Origin: Phymatolithon calcareum | Lineage: Eukaryota; Rhodophyta; Florideophyceae; Hapalidiales | Length of the DNA stretch: 64,000 bases | Reading direction: 5' to 3' | Assembly: GCA_977006965.1 (NCBI GenBank) | Contig: OZ345356.1 | Location: 496,001-560,000, forward strand | Shown here: piece after piece, positions 30,881-42,026 of the stretch | Position numbering within the stretch: the stretch's first letter is position 1 | Layout of the letters: every line of letters starts with the position of its first letter | The notes under the pieces: model-generated | Database searches by the model: none | What the model was told of the DNA's origin: nothing | What the model saw: the letters and a program-made list of their open reading frames with translations, nothing else | Translations under genes and position numbers: made by a program

Positions 30881-31260
30881 CTAAGCATAGGTGGACGCAT
30901 GGCCGGACCGGTTATGATAGCCGGCCTGTATAAATCCGCTTAAATTCGCAAGATTTCTTCGAAATCCGGCGACGGCGGGGTTGGGTCTAGCATTTCGAGC
31001 GTGGCAAGTTCTCGATTTTCCGAGTCCCAGGCGGTCGCGTTTGCGATCGCGCGAGCCATTTCCGGCGGGATTGCCGCCGAAACAAGCGCTTTGTGCAGCT
31101 AGATCTCTGCGGCCACGTGTGCCGACGCGGGCACGGGTGCCGGCGCCGGAAACTTATCTTGATTCGCTTGCGGTCCGTTCGGTCCGGTCAGCCGCTCTTC
31201 CTCCCCCTATGACGTCTTCGATAGCATCTTTCCCGCAATGGCCCGACTTTTCGATGTTGC
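30881..31260. other. No gene seen; junction before block A copy 2
   Basis: GC-rich stretch (ggcgggattgccgccgaaac and similar) with a 105-codon frame at 30981-31298 that runs into block A. It starts ggaccggttatgatagc, loosely like 3766 (ggaccggctatgatagc) near the 5' end of the retroelement at 2656-4037, so it may be a relative of that element. Confidence 0.35.
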
Positions 31261-31656
31261 AAATTAGAACCGGGTCTGCGAGTATGTATGGCAACTAGGG
31301 GAAAAACCTAGTTGTAGGAAAGTGCGGTAGCGGTTTACTTGGGGTTCTCCCGCCCTCTGGACTATGTAGCCGTCGGGCGGAATAATCTGGAGACTCTAAC
31401 ATATGATCTAACTCTCAGTCGACGAGCGGCGCGCTTATGACAGGCGCGCTCGTCTGGCTGCTGTAACGGTACAATGTTTGTACGCATACCGTGTCTGAAG
31501 GTGCCTTCACCCTTTGTACCGGGATCTAAGTAAGGATTACTCTACTGTATGTCCTGAAGTATGGTCTTTCCCCCGATCGAGCGGAAACACTATCAGTAAC
31601 GGCCATCATGGCAAGTAGGCTCGTTTGAATTATCTGTATACGAGATCAGAAAGTGT

Positions 31657-31738
31657 TAAGTCTACTGGAGCCGTAAGGATGTGGAGTTGTTTACCAGCTC
31701 TGATAAATCCCGCAATAAAAGAAAAGAAAGAAAGAAGA
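31657..31738 (+). mobile_element. Short retroelement tail insertion
   Basis: About 82 bases (aagtctactggagccgtaag ... aataaaagaaaagaaagaaag) interrupt agaaagtgtt, which is repeated on both sides. Copy 1 at about 125-134 has it once. The A/G-rich end suggests a 5'-truncated LINE 3' end. Confidence 0.6.
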
Positions 31739-32065
31739 AAGTGTTTTATCAACCAACTAAATAAGAATATACAAAAATATTGATTGACCTATCTTTTCCC
31801 GAGTTCTTTCTAGCGTTCGAATTGCACATCATCAGGGACTTTCGACGTCATACCATACAAGAAAAATTACCGTTCCTGTGAGAGATTTCGAGGACATGTC
31901 TTCGGATCAAAGTGGCAACTATGAAAAGTGCTCCCTTAGCTTTTACCTTCGGCTAGACTATAAACGCTACTTCTCAAAACTCCGCAGGGATGAACCAATG
32001 TATTTCGCTTCATCAATCCTGGAGGAGAAACATATTACATCCTCCCTCAACTCCGCATATTTTGT

Positions 32066-32317
32066 GTGGGATGCTCCCATTCCAATTCCCATAATCCTGC
32101 GCGGTGCACATCCCAAAGATTCTTGTATGAACTCTGTGGAAACTTTCCAGCCAAAGCGCCTCTGTTACGAATGGAAGGAATCTTTTTAGTGCCTCTGTGT
32201 TATGAATATCGAGCTAATACGAAAGTAACCTTGGGAAAGAACGGATTAATTACATGGGACTCTCGACAGGTTAGAAAGTTTACGTCAGGATTGAATCTGC
32301 GTACTAAAAGTTGGTGA
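32066..32317 (+). CDS. Small ORF conserved in block A, copy 2
   Basis: An 83-codon frame matching 1348-1599 with about three residue changes. It is unknown. The overlapping frame 31878-32189 (start codon not ATG) diverges much faster in amino acids. Confidence 0.25.
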   Translation: MGCSHSNSHNPARCTSQRFLYELCGNFPAKAPLLRMEGIFLVPLCYEYRANTKVTLGKNGLITWDSRQVRKFTSGLNLRTKSW

Positions 32318-32324
32318 TGGCATG

Positions 32325-33330
32325 CTAATAGCAGCAGATATCTTCTAAGCGGGTTTTCTCATCGACAGTAAGCAAGCGTGTCACGGTGAGACCCGCAAAA
32401 CGAATACCGCGAGTTCCGACTCCCATGACACCAGCCTCGTCTTCATGGAGGACGCCCTCATCATCGTTCGCCTCTTCCAGTATCGCCGTTATTAATTTCT
32501 GAAGAGATAACGTTTCTTTTCCCAACTGGGTCCGTGTGCAAGCCGAAGTCCGCTTGAAGCCTCGCTGGAATTTTTTTGAATATCTTTCCCAATCTTCGTG
32601 CTCAAAAGACCAAGCGTGAATATACTGATGCGACTTCTACCAGCAACACTTTCTGAAGATGCAGGAATTTCAGGCAGCACGGCATTCTCCCGAAAAATCC
32701 GCAGATTCCTCACCGCAGTTCTTGTCGTATGCCTAGACTCCATCTAAGCAGAGAATCAGGACATTTTCCAGCATTCATCAAACAAAGTGTCTATCTTAAA
32801 GTTCGTGCTCTCATGCATTCGTAGAGCTGCCTTTGCCGCTCATAATTGTTAGCATTGTCGGATTGATCGAAGTCCTCATTGTCACGAAAATTGACGAAAG
32901 AAGTTCCTCGTCCATTTCCATTGATTGGATGGAGTGGGTGGTCAGACGAAATACCTCTGTAGAATGCATTAATCTGAGCATGAAAAAGTTAGTAGCCATG
33001 TCCTTACATAAGTTGGAAATTTTTCCGATTCTGCAACTTACGAAAGAGACTCTGATACTCTCAATTGAACGACCAAGACCAGTAATTGTATGCCCTGATA
33101 CGTTTGCACGTTATCCTTGCGTGCCCTTGATTTTATCCATGAGACAATCCTTCTCTCTGGCACTGGGCCCATGCGCGAAGAGAGCAGCATCTAATGGGAC
33201 CTTTGAGAATCGGGAGCCTCTGTAGCAATTTGCATCAAAAAAATCGATTCCCTTAGAAGAATCGAGAAATTGAAGCGATCCATGAAGCTTTAAAAGTTTA
33301 AGGCAGCGTCAAGCATCTGGAATAAGATTG
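32325..33330 (-). pseudogene. Degenerate minus-strand gene, block A copy 2 (downstream part)
   Basis: Counterpart of 1607-2646. The frame at 32325-32525 (LQKLITAILEEANDDEGVLH) is intact, the one at 32492-32743 is shorter than in copy 1, and the front frame of copy 1 (2395-2646) is broken by single-base indels here. Different lesions in the two copies imply independent decay after duplication. Confidence 0.35.
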
Positions 33331-33931
33331 CAGTGTACATGTTAAAAGCATGAAACAGAGACAAAATATATTGTGCGCGAAGTGATGCACTATATTACGT
33401 ACTCTTGCATGATCCATGGAATTCGTGTGCGATTGACTGGGGTCCGATTGTGCCGACCAGAGTTCACGCAATGCAGAAATTTTCTCTGCATGCCGCCGTT
33501 CGCACTCGTTGAAAAACGATTGCTGAAACTGAGAAGCCTTAGCCAAGTCAGTAGCCAGCACATTAGAAGTAACAACGCTGCCCAAAGATGAATGCCAAGC
33601 AACGCGGCGAGAACCTGTTGTTGGAAATTAGCGTTAGACACCATTCTATTGCTGTTATCATTCTCCATCTTCTCAATCGCTCGTGCGAGCCTTTCAGAAG
33701 CAGACAGTCCTTTGGCTGGCTTATTAACATTTCCTCCAGATACGGCAAGTCCTTTTGACCGCCTTGCGCTGTATGATGAACGAGGGGTTTGTTGGTGGCA
33801 CATCTTCCATCGGATAGAACAGGTGCAGAATCTTGTTGCGGGATTGCATACATGTCGAGATGGCCGAATTTAATCGGTTTTGGATTATGGTAAAGTGAGG
33901 AACAGTTGGCTAAATACGATTTCAGGGTCAT
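33298..33931 (-). pseudogene. Degenerate minus-strand frames, block A copy 2 (upstream part)
   Basis: Counterpart of 4051-4622, better kept in the middle. 33390-33803 is open for 137 codons and includes KGLSASERLARAIEKMENDN and FQQQVLAALLGIHLW. It overlaps 33563-33931 (front) and 33298-33585 (tail, VVTSNVLATDLAKASQFQQS) in other phases. A deletion at the position of ggttttctttcaatgtttg (4261 in copy 1) changes the phase between middle and tail. Confidence 0.4.
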
Positions 33932-34143
33932 TGTGAACCGAAAGTTCCATAAAATCGTTTCTGATATTTACCTGACCCGCCGTGGAAGGAAAAGATGCCC
34001 TGCAGAACGCCCCATCGGTTTCTTGATAGAGAAAATGGGAAATGATGCTGCTTGCGCATGGTGTACGAAAGCCGGACACGAATGTGAATACTGCTGCACA
34101 AGTTTCGCTAAGAGATTTCGCCTACATGGGAACATCATGACGC

Positions 34144-34385
34144 AAACACGCATTCAAGGAGCCTGTATGGTCGAGAATACATGACAAGGTAATCTGGAAG
34201 TTGAAGCGGTCTCTCTGATTTGCATGGCATGATCTTGGGCAAAGTTCATCAATATCGTCTTATTATTGTGGCTTGTGGCCGGTTCTCACCGGGAGAGAAA
34301 CGCTTAACGGGCAGACTGGTAAACTCGCAGTGACCGGCACCCAACACGTATGATCATTGAGCACATCCTCCAGAGAATCAACGCC
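34144..34385. other. Junction sequence, no gene
   Basis: Between block A copy 2 and a LINE. Contains ggaagttgaagcggt, also at 23818, and ends in tgaagaagaagaagaag, the tail of the next LINE in reverse. Confidence 0.4.
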
Positions 34386-35006
34386 TGAAGAAGAAGAAGA
34401 AGTGTAAGTTTTTTATTTAAAAGTTACCAACGCATCTGCAGACGCTTGGGGCAACTTTGCGAAGGCCATTGGGCCAAAAACAGGGTCCATCGTTCTTGTA
34501 CGTTAGCGTGGTCGATTTCGACACGATCTGGCGGAAATATCAAAACCTACCTCTGGCTTAGAGCCTCGAGGGGGAAAAATATTCCACTGTCTTGAGTCGC
34601 GGGTTTCAGGTTTCGAGAGTGGCCTTGGCCGCCTGATACATGGCAAGTATTTCGTCGAGTGCCCTCCTTGTAAAAGCACTTTCTTCATATGATAGCTTGT
34701 CTTTTGATAGGCCTGACTTGAGATCTTCGATAGCATCCTTTCCAGTTTGTCCAGTTAGGTCTATGAGCTCGGAGGTGCTCATCGGCGGGAACATTCCAAA
34801 TGCCCATTTGATGGCCAGGGTCCTGTACCTCCTTGACTTGAAGCACAAGTGAGGTGGCAGTGTGGTCTTGATACTCGGGATGGGGCGTTTTTTTCCTTCT
34901 TCGACTTTCGTGGCAGCTTCCAGGATCTTTTGTCTTTGATATTGCTTGATGTTTGTGCGAGGCGTAGTTTCATACGCCGCTCTGAAAAGAAACTTGAATA
35001 AAAAAA
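34386..35006 (-). mobile_element. LINE family 2, reverse orientation
   Basis: The 3' end with a GAA-type tail is at 34386. The coding part lies in 34606-35006 and reads through into block B sequence, giving an apparent 151-codon frame to 35061. LINE-derived residues include KTTLPPHLCFKSRRYRTLAI, WAFGMFPPMSTSE and ALDEILAMYQA, the C-terminal module shared with families 3 and 4. The element ends exactly where block B copy 2 starts (35007). Confidence 0.75.
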
Positions 35007-36097
35007 GTTGGTGATGTGCCAAGAACGATTTTGCCATCGGCAAATATGAATTCTTTCTCATACTCCGCCCTGGAGTAGCATATTGCTAAAAACAGAAAAC
35101 GAGGCAGGTCACTTCTAATCGGACGTCCCTGCTATCCAAAGCTTCCAAAGTGTTTGAAATCCTGACTGGCCGTTGTCCTGAAGCCGATTGCGCGACTGAA
35201 AATAGAGTGAACGTGCAGGCCATAAAAATATGCAGCACTAGTCTACATGGATCGCCATGCATTCGGCTGCAGTTTGCGTTGTCAACTTGTCAACGGTGTT
35301 GTGACTATGAGCAACATTTCAGTTTTTGCTTCGTTCCTGCTGAGCGAGGGCGTTCACCGACTCGGCCCACTTCGAATAGCCGAAAATAACCTGCGATGAG
35401 AACGTCGACATGTCCCGTTTTCGGCAATTCAAACAATCATTTCTCTTCATCTCAACCACGAAACGGGAACTGTCTAATCGAGCCCTAGCCGACACTCAAG
35501 ACGATACTCTCGCTGCTGCTGTAACCTGTTTGCCGTTACTGGAGACAAAGCAAAGAAACTTGAATCATCGATGCACCCTCATATTCTGCCAGTGGCCACG
35601 TTGATGTCAACAGTAGCAACCGGGTTGACCAAATGTTGGTTCAAGTTCAAGTTCAGGTACAGAGCATTCGCGTTACCGGTGGGAAGTGATGGCCAGGCGT
35701 GAGTGTAAAACCGTGTGCTCGCGTTCAATTTGGCGTCCGCCAATTTCTACAATTCGACGGCAACGGAAGCTCTTCGGTAGTGGAACTCTGAGTGCAAGAC
35801 GTCGATGAGCAGATTCACTACCTAGCAACGTGAAGCGGTACCGCCACAGCGCGGCACACACCCTAGTTTACTAATTATGCGCCGCGAACATGCGCCATGT
35901 GTCCACGGCCGTCATGGACGCTCCAAACTAGGTTGAAGTATCGCAAACAGAGCAGCTGTACTGCACAAGTTCCTACTAGCTAGCCGTCAACTAAGCGCTG
36001 TCCACATCAGTGGTCTCGGTGCCAAGGAGCCGCATCGGTAGCAGGAGAGAACAGGCGCGCGTTTTCGGATAGTCAACCTCCTCTTCATCTGCTTGTA

Positions 36098-36496
36098 TCA
36101 TGACTGGGCGGCGGCGAGGCGTTCATTCACGGCTTTGTCCTCGAAAACATTGACGAGGGTCTCGATGAACTTCGAGAAGGTTTCGAGCACCGCTGTGGTG
36201 AGAGTACCGGGAACAGGCGGCGCGCGCTTGAGCCCGATAATGTTGTAGCAGTCGGCGATATGGTTCTTCAATTTTTCCATCTTCTCCGGTGGCTGTTCCT
36301 TCACGTGGTCGTTCGAGAAGGTATACATGTTCTGCAGCGGCTCACGGTACTTCGCCTTCATCCTGTCGAGCTCTTCCCAGAATTCTTCGCTGCCCGCCGC
36401 ACCAGTACCACACGCATCGTTCAAACCGTTGAGCGGACCCAACGCGCCATCTTCTCTTCCTCCGTAACTTCGGAAGAGCCAATTGGCCATGATCAT
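36098..36496 (-). CDS. Uncharacterised helical protein, 132 aa, block B copy 2
   Basis: Counterpart of 6705-7058 with about 90 per cent identical residues. Here the frame extends upstream to ATG at 36496 (MIMANWLFRSYGGREDG) because one C is missing relative to copy 1. The helical core EEFWEELDRMKAKYREPLQN and KLKNHIADCYNIIGLKR is retained. Which N terminus is original cannot be decided from two copies. The frame is open further up, but with no ATG. I have no function to propose beyond a weak resemblance to Mediator tail proteins. Confidence 0.5.
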   Translation of the reverse strand: MIMANWLFRSYGGREDGALGPLNGLNDACGTGAAGSEEFWEELDRMKAKYREPLQNMYTFSNDHVKEQPPEKMEKLKNHIADCYNIIGLKRAPPVPGTLTTAVLETFSKFIETLVNVFEDKAVNERLAAAQS

Positions 36497-36591
36497 CGGG
36501 GTTAGAACGTTGGTTGCATAGACGCTGTCTTCCAATGAGGTTTTTGAGCGATGCGGTCCGATCTCCAAATCAACTAAATAAGATACAGTAC

Positions 36592-37808
36592 TTTTTTTTT
36601 TTTGATTGGAGTTTATTTAAAAGCCTCACAGTCTTACGAATATACGGGCAAGGCTTCCTCAGTTGCTACCTTCCAGTGTGTAGACCGTTGAAACCTACCG
36701 CCTTCCATAGGCGGTGGGGAAAGTATGGAACCTGGATCGTCCTACCTACTATGAGGTGTTCTTGTGGGTTCGCTGCTGGTGTTCCCGCTATTTGGCTTTG
36801 TGTCCCAAGGGACATCTAGTTAACTTCTCGTATCTTGATTTCAGAGCAGTCCTTCTTCATTTTCCATGCACTCTATGATGGTCTTGCTGAATAGCAAAAG
36901 CTCGTTAAGTGCTCTTTCGGTATCCGGTCTTTTGTCTTCTTTCAAGTCGTATCCTGACAGATTGTTTTCCAGCGTTGCCATATGCTGTCGAGCTCGGTTT
37001 CCAAATTTTTCCACCATGCTTGTTGTCGACACCTGCGGAAATCTTCCGCAGACGTACTGTAGCGCTAATTGCCTGTGCTTCACCTTCGGGAGTTTGAGGA
37101 TTGCTGGTAGCTCGCTCGTCTTGTCATACGGGATTCTCCTCTTCCTCTTCAATTCGAGACGATCTCCTTCCATTGTGAGGAATTTTGAGCGAAGCATTTC
37201 GGCAGACTGCTTTGCTTGAATGTGTTTGGTTGCTTCCGCAAACGGTTCCCTGTTTTCCATAGCGGCAATGTCGTTCCTGGTCGACTGGAGCTCTTGGTTG
37301 TTTCTGCTCTCAGGCGGCTTTTGTAGGTACATCTTTTCTTTGCGTAAGAATGTATCAACACTGCCTGACAGGATGTCTACACGTGTCTCTGTGCACTTGT
37401 ACAACACACTTCTGGACATCCTGGCAGTACTCGGCACTCAGCAATATCTCCGCTTCTCGGCTTAACGTCTTTCGTGATGTGTGATACGCAATGGCTAAAA
37501 TAGTGTTAAAATAGGTTTTCACTCCTTCCACTCGTCCTATGGAGATACGCAAGGAATGAGATACAGAGCGGACTGATTAGTACTTCTGACAACTCATCCA
37601 TCAACGACGACAACTGATCGACGAGGGATTACCGTTTTCCTCTCTTCCAATATCGAGCACCCTGTTCACACACATTAAAGGGACCGGTACACAAACACTT
37701 CACGTACCGGATACCCGCGCTCCTTTTCCTCGTTAAACACAAACACCTTCTGCACTCCCTAAGAAGACGTCCTGCGCAACTTTAAACCTACAAGCTGCAC
37801 GCCATTCT
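36592..37808 (-). mobile_element. LINE family 4, reverse orientation, 8-bp target duplication
   Basis: Flanked by TACAGTAC (36584-36591 and 37809-37816). Block B copy 1 has atacagtactgtac uninterrupted at about 7193. A run of 13 T at 36592 is the poly(A) tail. The 3' UTR is shared with 22250 and 2656. The coding remnant is at 36841-37437. Confidence 0.9.
36841..37437 (-). pseudogene. LINE family 4 C-terminal protein fragment
   Basis: 198 open codons, the most complete copy in the window of a C-terminal module seen in several LINE families. It has a basic stretch (LELKRKRRIPYDKTSELPAI), then LKLPKVKHRQLALQYVCGRF, then a helical part (RARQHMATLENNLSGYDLKE) and the end TERALNELLLFSKTIIECME. The reverse transcriptase upstream is lost by 5' truncation. 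The module may be a nucleic-acid-binding or dimerisation domain. That is inference. Confidence 0.65.
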
Positions 37809-37834
37809 TACAGTACTGTACTTTATAAAGTACA

Positions 37835-37899
37835 GAGCAGCCAACCGCTCCCAGATAGAGAACTGTATACAGTTGTCTATCTGGGAGGGTTGGCTGCTC
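37835..37899. repeat. 65-bp near-perfect palindrome
   Basis: gagcagccaaccgctcccag at 37835 is answered by ctgggagggttggctgctc ending at 37899, with one unpaired base. The centre is ctgtatacagt. Copy 1 (7213) lacks it altogether. Copy 3 (56663-56690) has only the right arm. Possibly a hairpin-type element or an inverted-duplication scar. Confidence 0.75.
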
Positions 37900-37910
37900 T
37901 TGCACCACAG

Positions 37911-38660
37911 CTGTTCTGTCTGTCCTTGCCAACACGAAGTGCGTGCGCGTGCGTGCGCGTGCGTGGGCACAAGCACACCGGCGTAATATTCGAGTCGCGT
38001 GGTGCGCTCTAGCAATATGGAAGGCTGCGAGCACGGCGCCAATGGCGTTCGCAACGCCACGCGCTGTGGCCATCGCCTTCACTGACACCAACCGGTGGTC
38101 ATCAGGTGTGGCAAACACGAGCGAGAAAAGAAAAGTATCACTCCTTCCGTTCTCCTTCGTTCCGCGCTGAGCATTCTGGACAGCATCACGAAGTGGTTGC
38201 GATGACCCCCTCAGCCAACCGCTCGTCTGTCCCATCGCCCAGTAAAGTCTTTGGTGCGTCCTCGTTTTATGGTAGACTCCCCTTGCGCTTGATATCACCA
38301 CGCTTCTGGTCAGGTCAGCGCTGTAATTTTCAACGAGCGCTTATGCTTTCTTCTGCTTGAACCAGGGCGTGTCCATATTACGCGGCCATGTTTGGAAATA
38401 GAGAAGCATGTTGGGGGGAGTGAGTAGAACCGAAAGGGAAACGAACACAGCTACAGTCAGTCCTCCTAGCGCTAAAGTTCCCGACTGTCGCTGCATCTTG
38501 CGGGTAGTTCAAGCGTTAGTCCGTAACCAGACCACGCGAAGGCGTTGGGTAGCAACGCGAAGTACACATCTTATCCCAGATCAAACTCCTACCTATAAAG
38601 AGTTTCGGCGCACTCCAGTTCTTCCCATTCGGGTGCACACTCCTCTGTAACTAATGCCAC
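37911..38660 (-). pseudogene. Small one-span membrane protein frame, block B copy 2
   Basis: Counterpart of 7290-7943. It has the stop after WFKQKKA, as in copy 1, and also the one-base deletion before the membrane span (gcgaaggcg), as in copy 3, so it is the most damaged copy. The downstream frame 37759-38301 stays open (VYHKTRTHQRLYWAMGQTSG) and runs into the palindrome. Confidence 0.45.
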
Positions 38661-38711
38661 AACAGCTGTGACGTGCCGAGTTTTCCTGTTGGCCTGAGAA
38701 ACGAACAATGC

Positions 38712-40112
38712 TTACAAAGCGCCAGGCAGGTCTGCGTTCAGCGGGAGAAGCGGCGCCGACCTCGGGCGCAATTTATGCACATCATCGATGGCTCGCAACG
38801 CCACGTCGCATGTGACAGCCGTTGCCGTCGCCTTGGCGCGTTTTTTCACTTTGTCGCGCGATAGGAACGAGCCGCGCTGCGAGTCCAACTTGGACGCGTT
38901 GACGACCGCAGACACATGCGCGTCGGTGAGCATCGGTTTGTCATCGCCCAGAAGGTGCACCAGCGCGTCGCGATACATCTGCTCGCGGTCGCGGCCTACA
39001 AGTTTCTCGAAGCGAACTGAGCGCACGCGGATGTCGCGACATCGCAGCGCGTAATAACGATACAACGACGTCGCGGTAGTGGCGTAATACAATGCGTAAA
39101 ACTCGAGGTCGTCTCGTTGGAAAAACGGACGGAACGCGTCAATATACTCACGCTCTGCGACGTGCATATCGCTTTCGCCGTGGTCAAAGTTGAGTTCCTG
39201 CAATTGTATGGCAGTTAACGCAGGCACACGGCGCACACGAGAGTGGTACCAGTGCAGCGCGGCGTAAATCGCAATCACGGGCAGCGTCGAGAACGAACGC
39301 TCGATTGACGCTGCACATCGGTGCGCGTCGCGGTGCGAGAACAAAGCGGTTGCGTTCGGGAATAGCCTATGGAGCGTGGGTGCAAGCGGCAGAGCGGCCG
39401 AACGCGGTTTCAGCAGCATTAGACGCGGCACCGTGGCCGTTATTGGCAACAGTGTCAGCACCACGGCGCGCAGTAGTTGTTCACGTCGCACACGAGGAAG
39501 TGCGACGCGTTCACCGAAGCAAAACGACATCAACACGTCAGGTTCACTCACGCAACGGACTAAGCCTTCCGCGCCACCCAACGCGCGACACAGCAAGGTG
39601 GAGCCCGAACGCGCAACAGACCACACGGAGCTGATGCGCGTGCGACCATTGTTTCGACGTGCGCGTTCCTCTGCGCCGCGCACCAAATCGTCCAGCGACG
39701 TCACAAACAAGTAGCGCGCATGATGAAACACCGATTCATAAACGAACGGCGCGTTGAGCACGCGGTCGACGTGCTCCTCGTCGCCGCCCACGTCCACGAA
39801 AGTGGCTACGCCGCGATCAAGGTCCACTGTGTAGAGGAACACGCTCGGCGAACAAATTGCGCTCAAGATGTCGACGTTCGTCGGCGACGCGGTTAGAAAG
39901 TCGCCTTCAGATGCTGGGGAGCCATCCAGACGATTTCGTGCTAGGATACGTCGTCTTGACGTAACACCGTCGGCACACGCTCGAGGGCGCTTCTGCACGA
40001 GCGCGAACACTGCGCATAGCAGGCGGAAAAGCAAGAGCGCGCAAATCTGCACGACACATTGCGCCGAGGTTTGCCAAGAGTGTTCAGACTGGCAGATCTC
40101 CGGAGAATTCAC
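38712..40112 (-). pseudogene. Sulfotransferase-like gene, block B copy 2, start codon lost
   Basis: The body is intact and nearly identical to copy 1. It keeps the membrane span (CVVQICALLLFRLLCAVFAL), the loop SVARSGSTLL and SHRDAHRCAASIERS, and the same C terminus (PLNADLPGAL, TAA). A 15-base in-frame deletion at about 40081 removes the segment containing the ATG used in copies 1 and 3. The frame stays open upstream, but only through GTG (40112), with no ATG nearby. The first in-frame ATG downstream lies past the phosphosulfate loop. Unless a non-ATG or more distant start is used, no functional enzyme is expected. The cofactor residues themselves are all present, so the loss looks recent. 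Confidence 0.6.
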
Positions 40113-40212
40113 GAGAGTAGGACTGTGATGTGCTGTGTGTATGCAATGATTTAAAATAAATCGTTTTAAAATATAGACGTTTTAAAACGTTTTTAAACGT
40201 TCGAAAAACGTT

Positions 40213-40224
40213 CGAAAAAATATA
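40213..40224 (-). promoter_or_regulatory. Candidate TATA element of sulfotransferase gene, copy 2
   Basis: Same TATATTTTTTCG as in copies 1 and 3. Between it and the gene lie several AACGTT/GTTTTAAAACG repeats (40158-40212), longer than in copy 1. Confidence 0.35.
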
Positions 40225-40383
40225 CACGTGTTGTGCATCATACATCTTTCATTACAGTCGGGCTTCGATTGCATCGCTGGGGACCACATGATGTGTGGTA
40301 GGATTGCTCACGGTCCGGTCCGGTTCGTCGGTTAACCGGTTACAGTAACCGCCCGGGAGCTGCGGGAATATTGAGACTACACC

Positions 40384-40786
40384 GTTAGCCCACGTGCATG
40401 GGGGATGCGATTTTTCGCATATAAGGAAAATGTACATTTTTGATAGCAACATTGTGCTTTTTTAAACTTTTTGTCCTTGTTGAAAATCCTGTTCAAGTGT
40501 CGAGCATCATAAAAATATCAGCTATGATTACGAAGTTACATGCGAAATATCGCATATAACTGGTTTACTCATAGCTCGCCTTCTTTTCGATAAAATGTCT
40601 TTAGTTCTATAGAGCAATAAAGGAGTCTTCTGAAGGCGAAGAGCATCTGTACAGTATAGAAGGCAGACAGCCCTCTTCGATTATCAACAGGAAAAAAATT
40701 GGAAAACCGGCGATATTTTGCGAGCTGTGAAGTTTTCTTTGCTTGATATGCGATTAATCGCATATAAGGTCTGCACGTGGGCTAAC
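40384..40786. mobile_element. 403-bp MITE with 15-bp terminal inverted repeats
   Basis: GTTAGCCCACGTGCA at 40384-40398 and TGCACGTGGGCTAAC at 40772-40786 are perfect inverted repeats. In copy 3 the two flanks (ctacaccgttaggcca and gtcgaggattt, 59288-59310) are adjacent, confirming an insertion. Inside, tcgcatataa occurs three times, each time in a short gcgat..atcgc palindrome. No coding capacity. Target duplication of 2-3 bases at most. Confidence 0.75.
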
Positions 40787-41392
40787 CCACGTGCAAGTCG
40801 AGGATTTTGGAACTGTCGGTCAAAACAAAATTGTAAATAGAAACTGATCTTGGGATTTGAACTGATAGAAATCTTCGAGCAAGAGCTTCACAGCTCGTCG
40901 AAGGATGATACACGAACAAGGTGTTCGCTACCTTGTCACAAGGTAGGCCTCAGCGAAGTTCGTGCAAACACTCGGGTACTTCTGGGTTGGTTCAAATCGT
41001 TGCCTCTTTTACTGTCGGTCGCATTATAGAATACTGATATACTATTCCCCATGTACTTGTAATCCTAATGATTACCGACTGTACTGACAACGTAACAAGC
41101 AAGTGTGTCCAAAGGGTTGGACACACACGAAAACATAGAACAATAAAACAACAAAGTGGAAAACATAAAAAGAATACAAACAGACAAGACGATAAGACGC
41201 AATCTTTCGCATCAGCACGTGAGACGGTAAAGCTCACGCGAATGGTCGAGTTCCCGATGCGTCCATTCCAGTGCATCGACAGGAACCCCTGAAATCTTTA
41301 ACGAAAATCATAATCAAGGCACATACTTTTGCTTGAAATTTCCTATTAAATTTTATACCTCGAACTTGATATCATAATATTTCGGTATCTCT
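40787..41392. other. Intergenic, no gene; small hairpins
   Basis: Contains gtgtgtccaaagggttggacacac (about 41102-41126) and a looser inverted repeat at about 40910-40965 (ggtgttcgctaccttgtcac.aaggtaggcctcagcga). A 74-codon frame at 41068 is lysine-rich and not credible. From 41290 the block C leader (ctgaaatctttaacgaaaat) begins. Confidence 0.45.
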
Positions 41393-42026
41393 AACTTTCA
41401 CAGGAAGTCATGATTTCCGCGAAAGCACCGTGTTTGTGGAAACGAGCACTGACATGAGCAGATGCAAGTTTACATTTGGGCCACGAACTTTGTTCTCATA
41501 GGCTGAGTTGGACAGCCAAATCTATGAGTCATATGATATGACTGTATATGAGATCTTTGAAGTTGGATCAATCGACGGGTCGGTGATTCAGACAATCCAA
41601 CACAGCAAGGTCTTTTACTGTATGGCAAACGGTGGTTCGGCATTTCTGGTCAATACCGACTTTATGCCTTCACCTCCGCACATCTAAAGTCAATCACTTA
41701 TATCTACTGTAGTGATCCACTGCAGTTCTCGCGCATCTGAAGCCACCATTGCAATGTACTCACTGATATCTTTAGTTTGATATACGTTTTGTCACCAAAA
41801 TGATTCTATGTGCTTCGTGATAGTCAAGTGAAAAACGTCAAAATCCGCTTTTTTGAGCAAGAATCCATTTTTCAGAGGGCTGATGCGCAAAACCGAGGAC
41901 ATTCTATGAACATTTTTTTGGCAGCAATCGAAGATAATAAAATTACAAATATCCCCTCAACCCGTCCAGAACTGGGGTTTTAAGGAGGCAAAGCAACTAG
42001 CTGAACTATGGCAGCATGGTGGCAGC
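41393..42026. other. Block C leader upstream of membrane gene copy 3
   Basis: Uninterrupted version of the leader. It contains gtcttttactgtatggcaaac (about 41609), the empty site of the pogo-like element at 49738, and aagtttacatttggg (41466), the empty site of the insertion at 59757. The last 90 bases before the ATG are conserved in all five copies. Confidence 0.6.

Larger units (their letters stand above)
31261..34143. repeat. Segmental duplication block A, copy 2
   Basis: Co-linear with 1-4845. It lacks the hAT element and the 1382-bp retroelement, and so supplies both empty sites. It holds an extra 260 bases at 31287-31550 and a small tail insertion at 31657-31738. The small frame 32066-32317 and the broken minus-strand frames (32325-32743, 33298-33931) parallel those in copy 1. 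Confidence 0.85.
35007..40224. repeat. Segmental duplication block B, copy 2
   Basis: Co-linear with 5637-9510 apart from the LINE at 36592-37808 and the palindrome at 37835-37899. The region 35007-36090 has no convincing gene. Confidence 0.9.
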
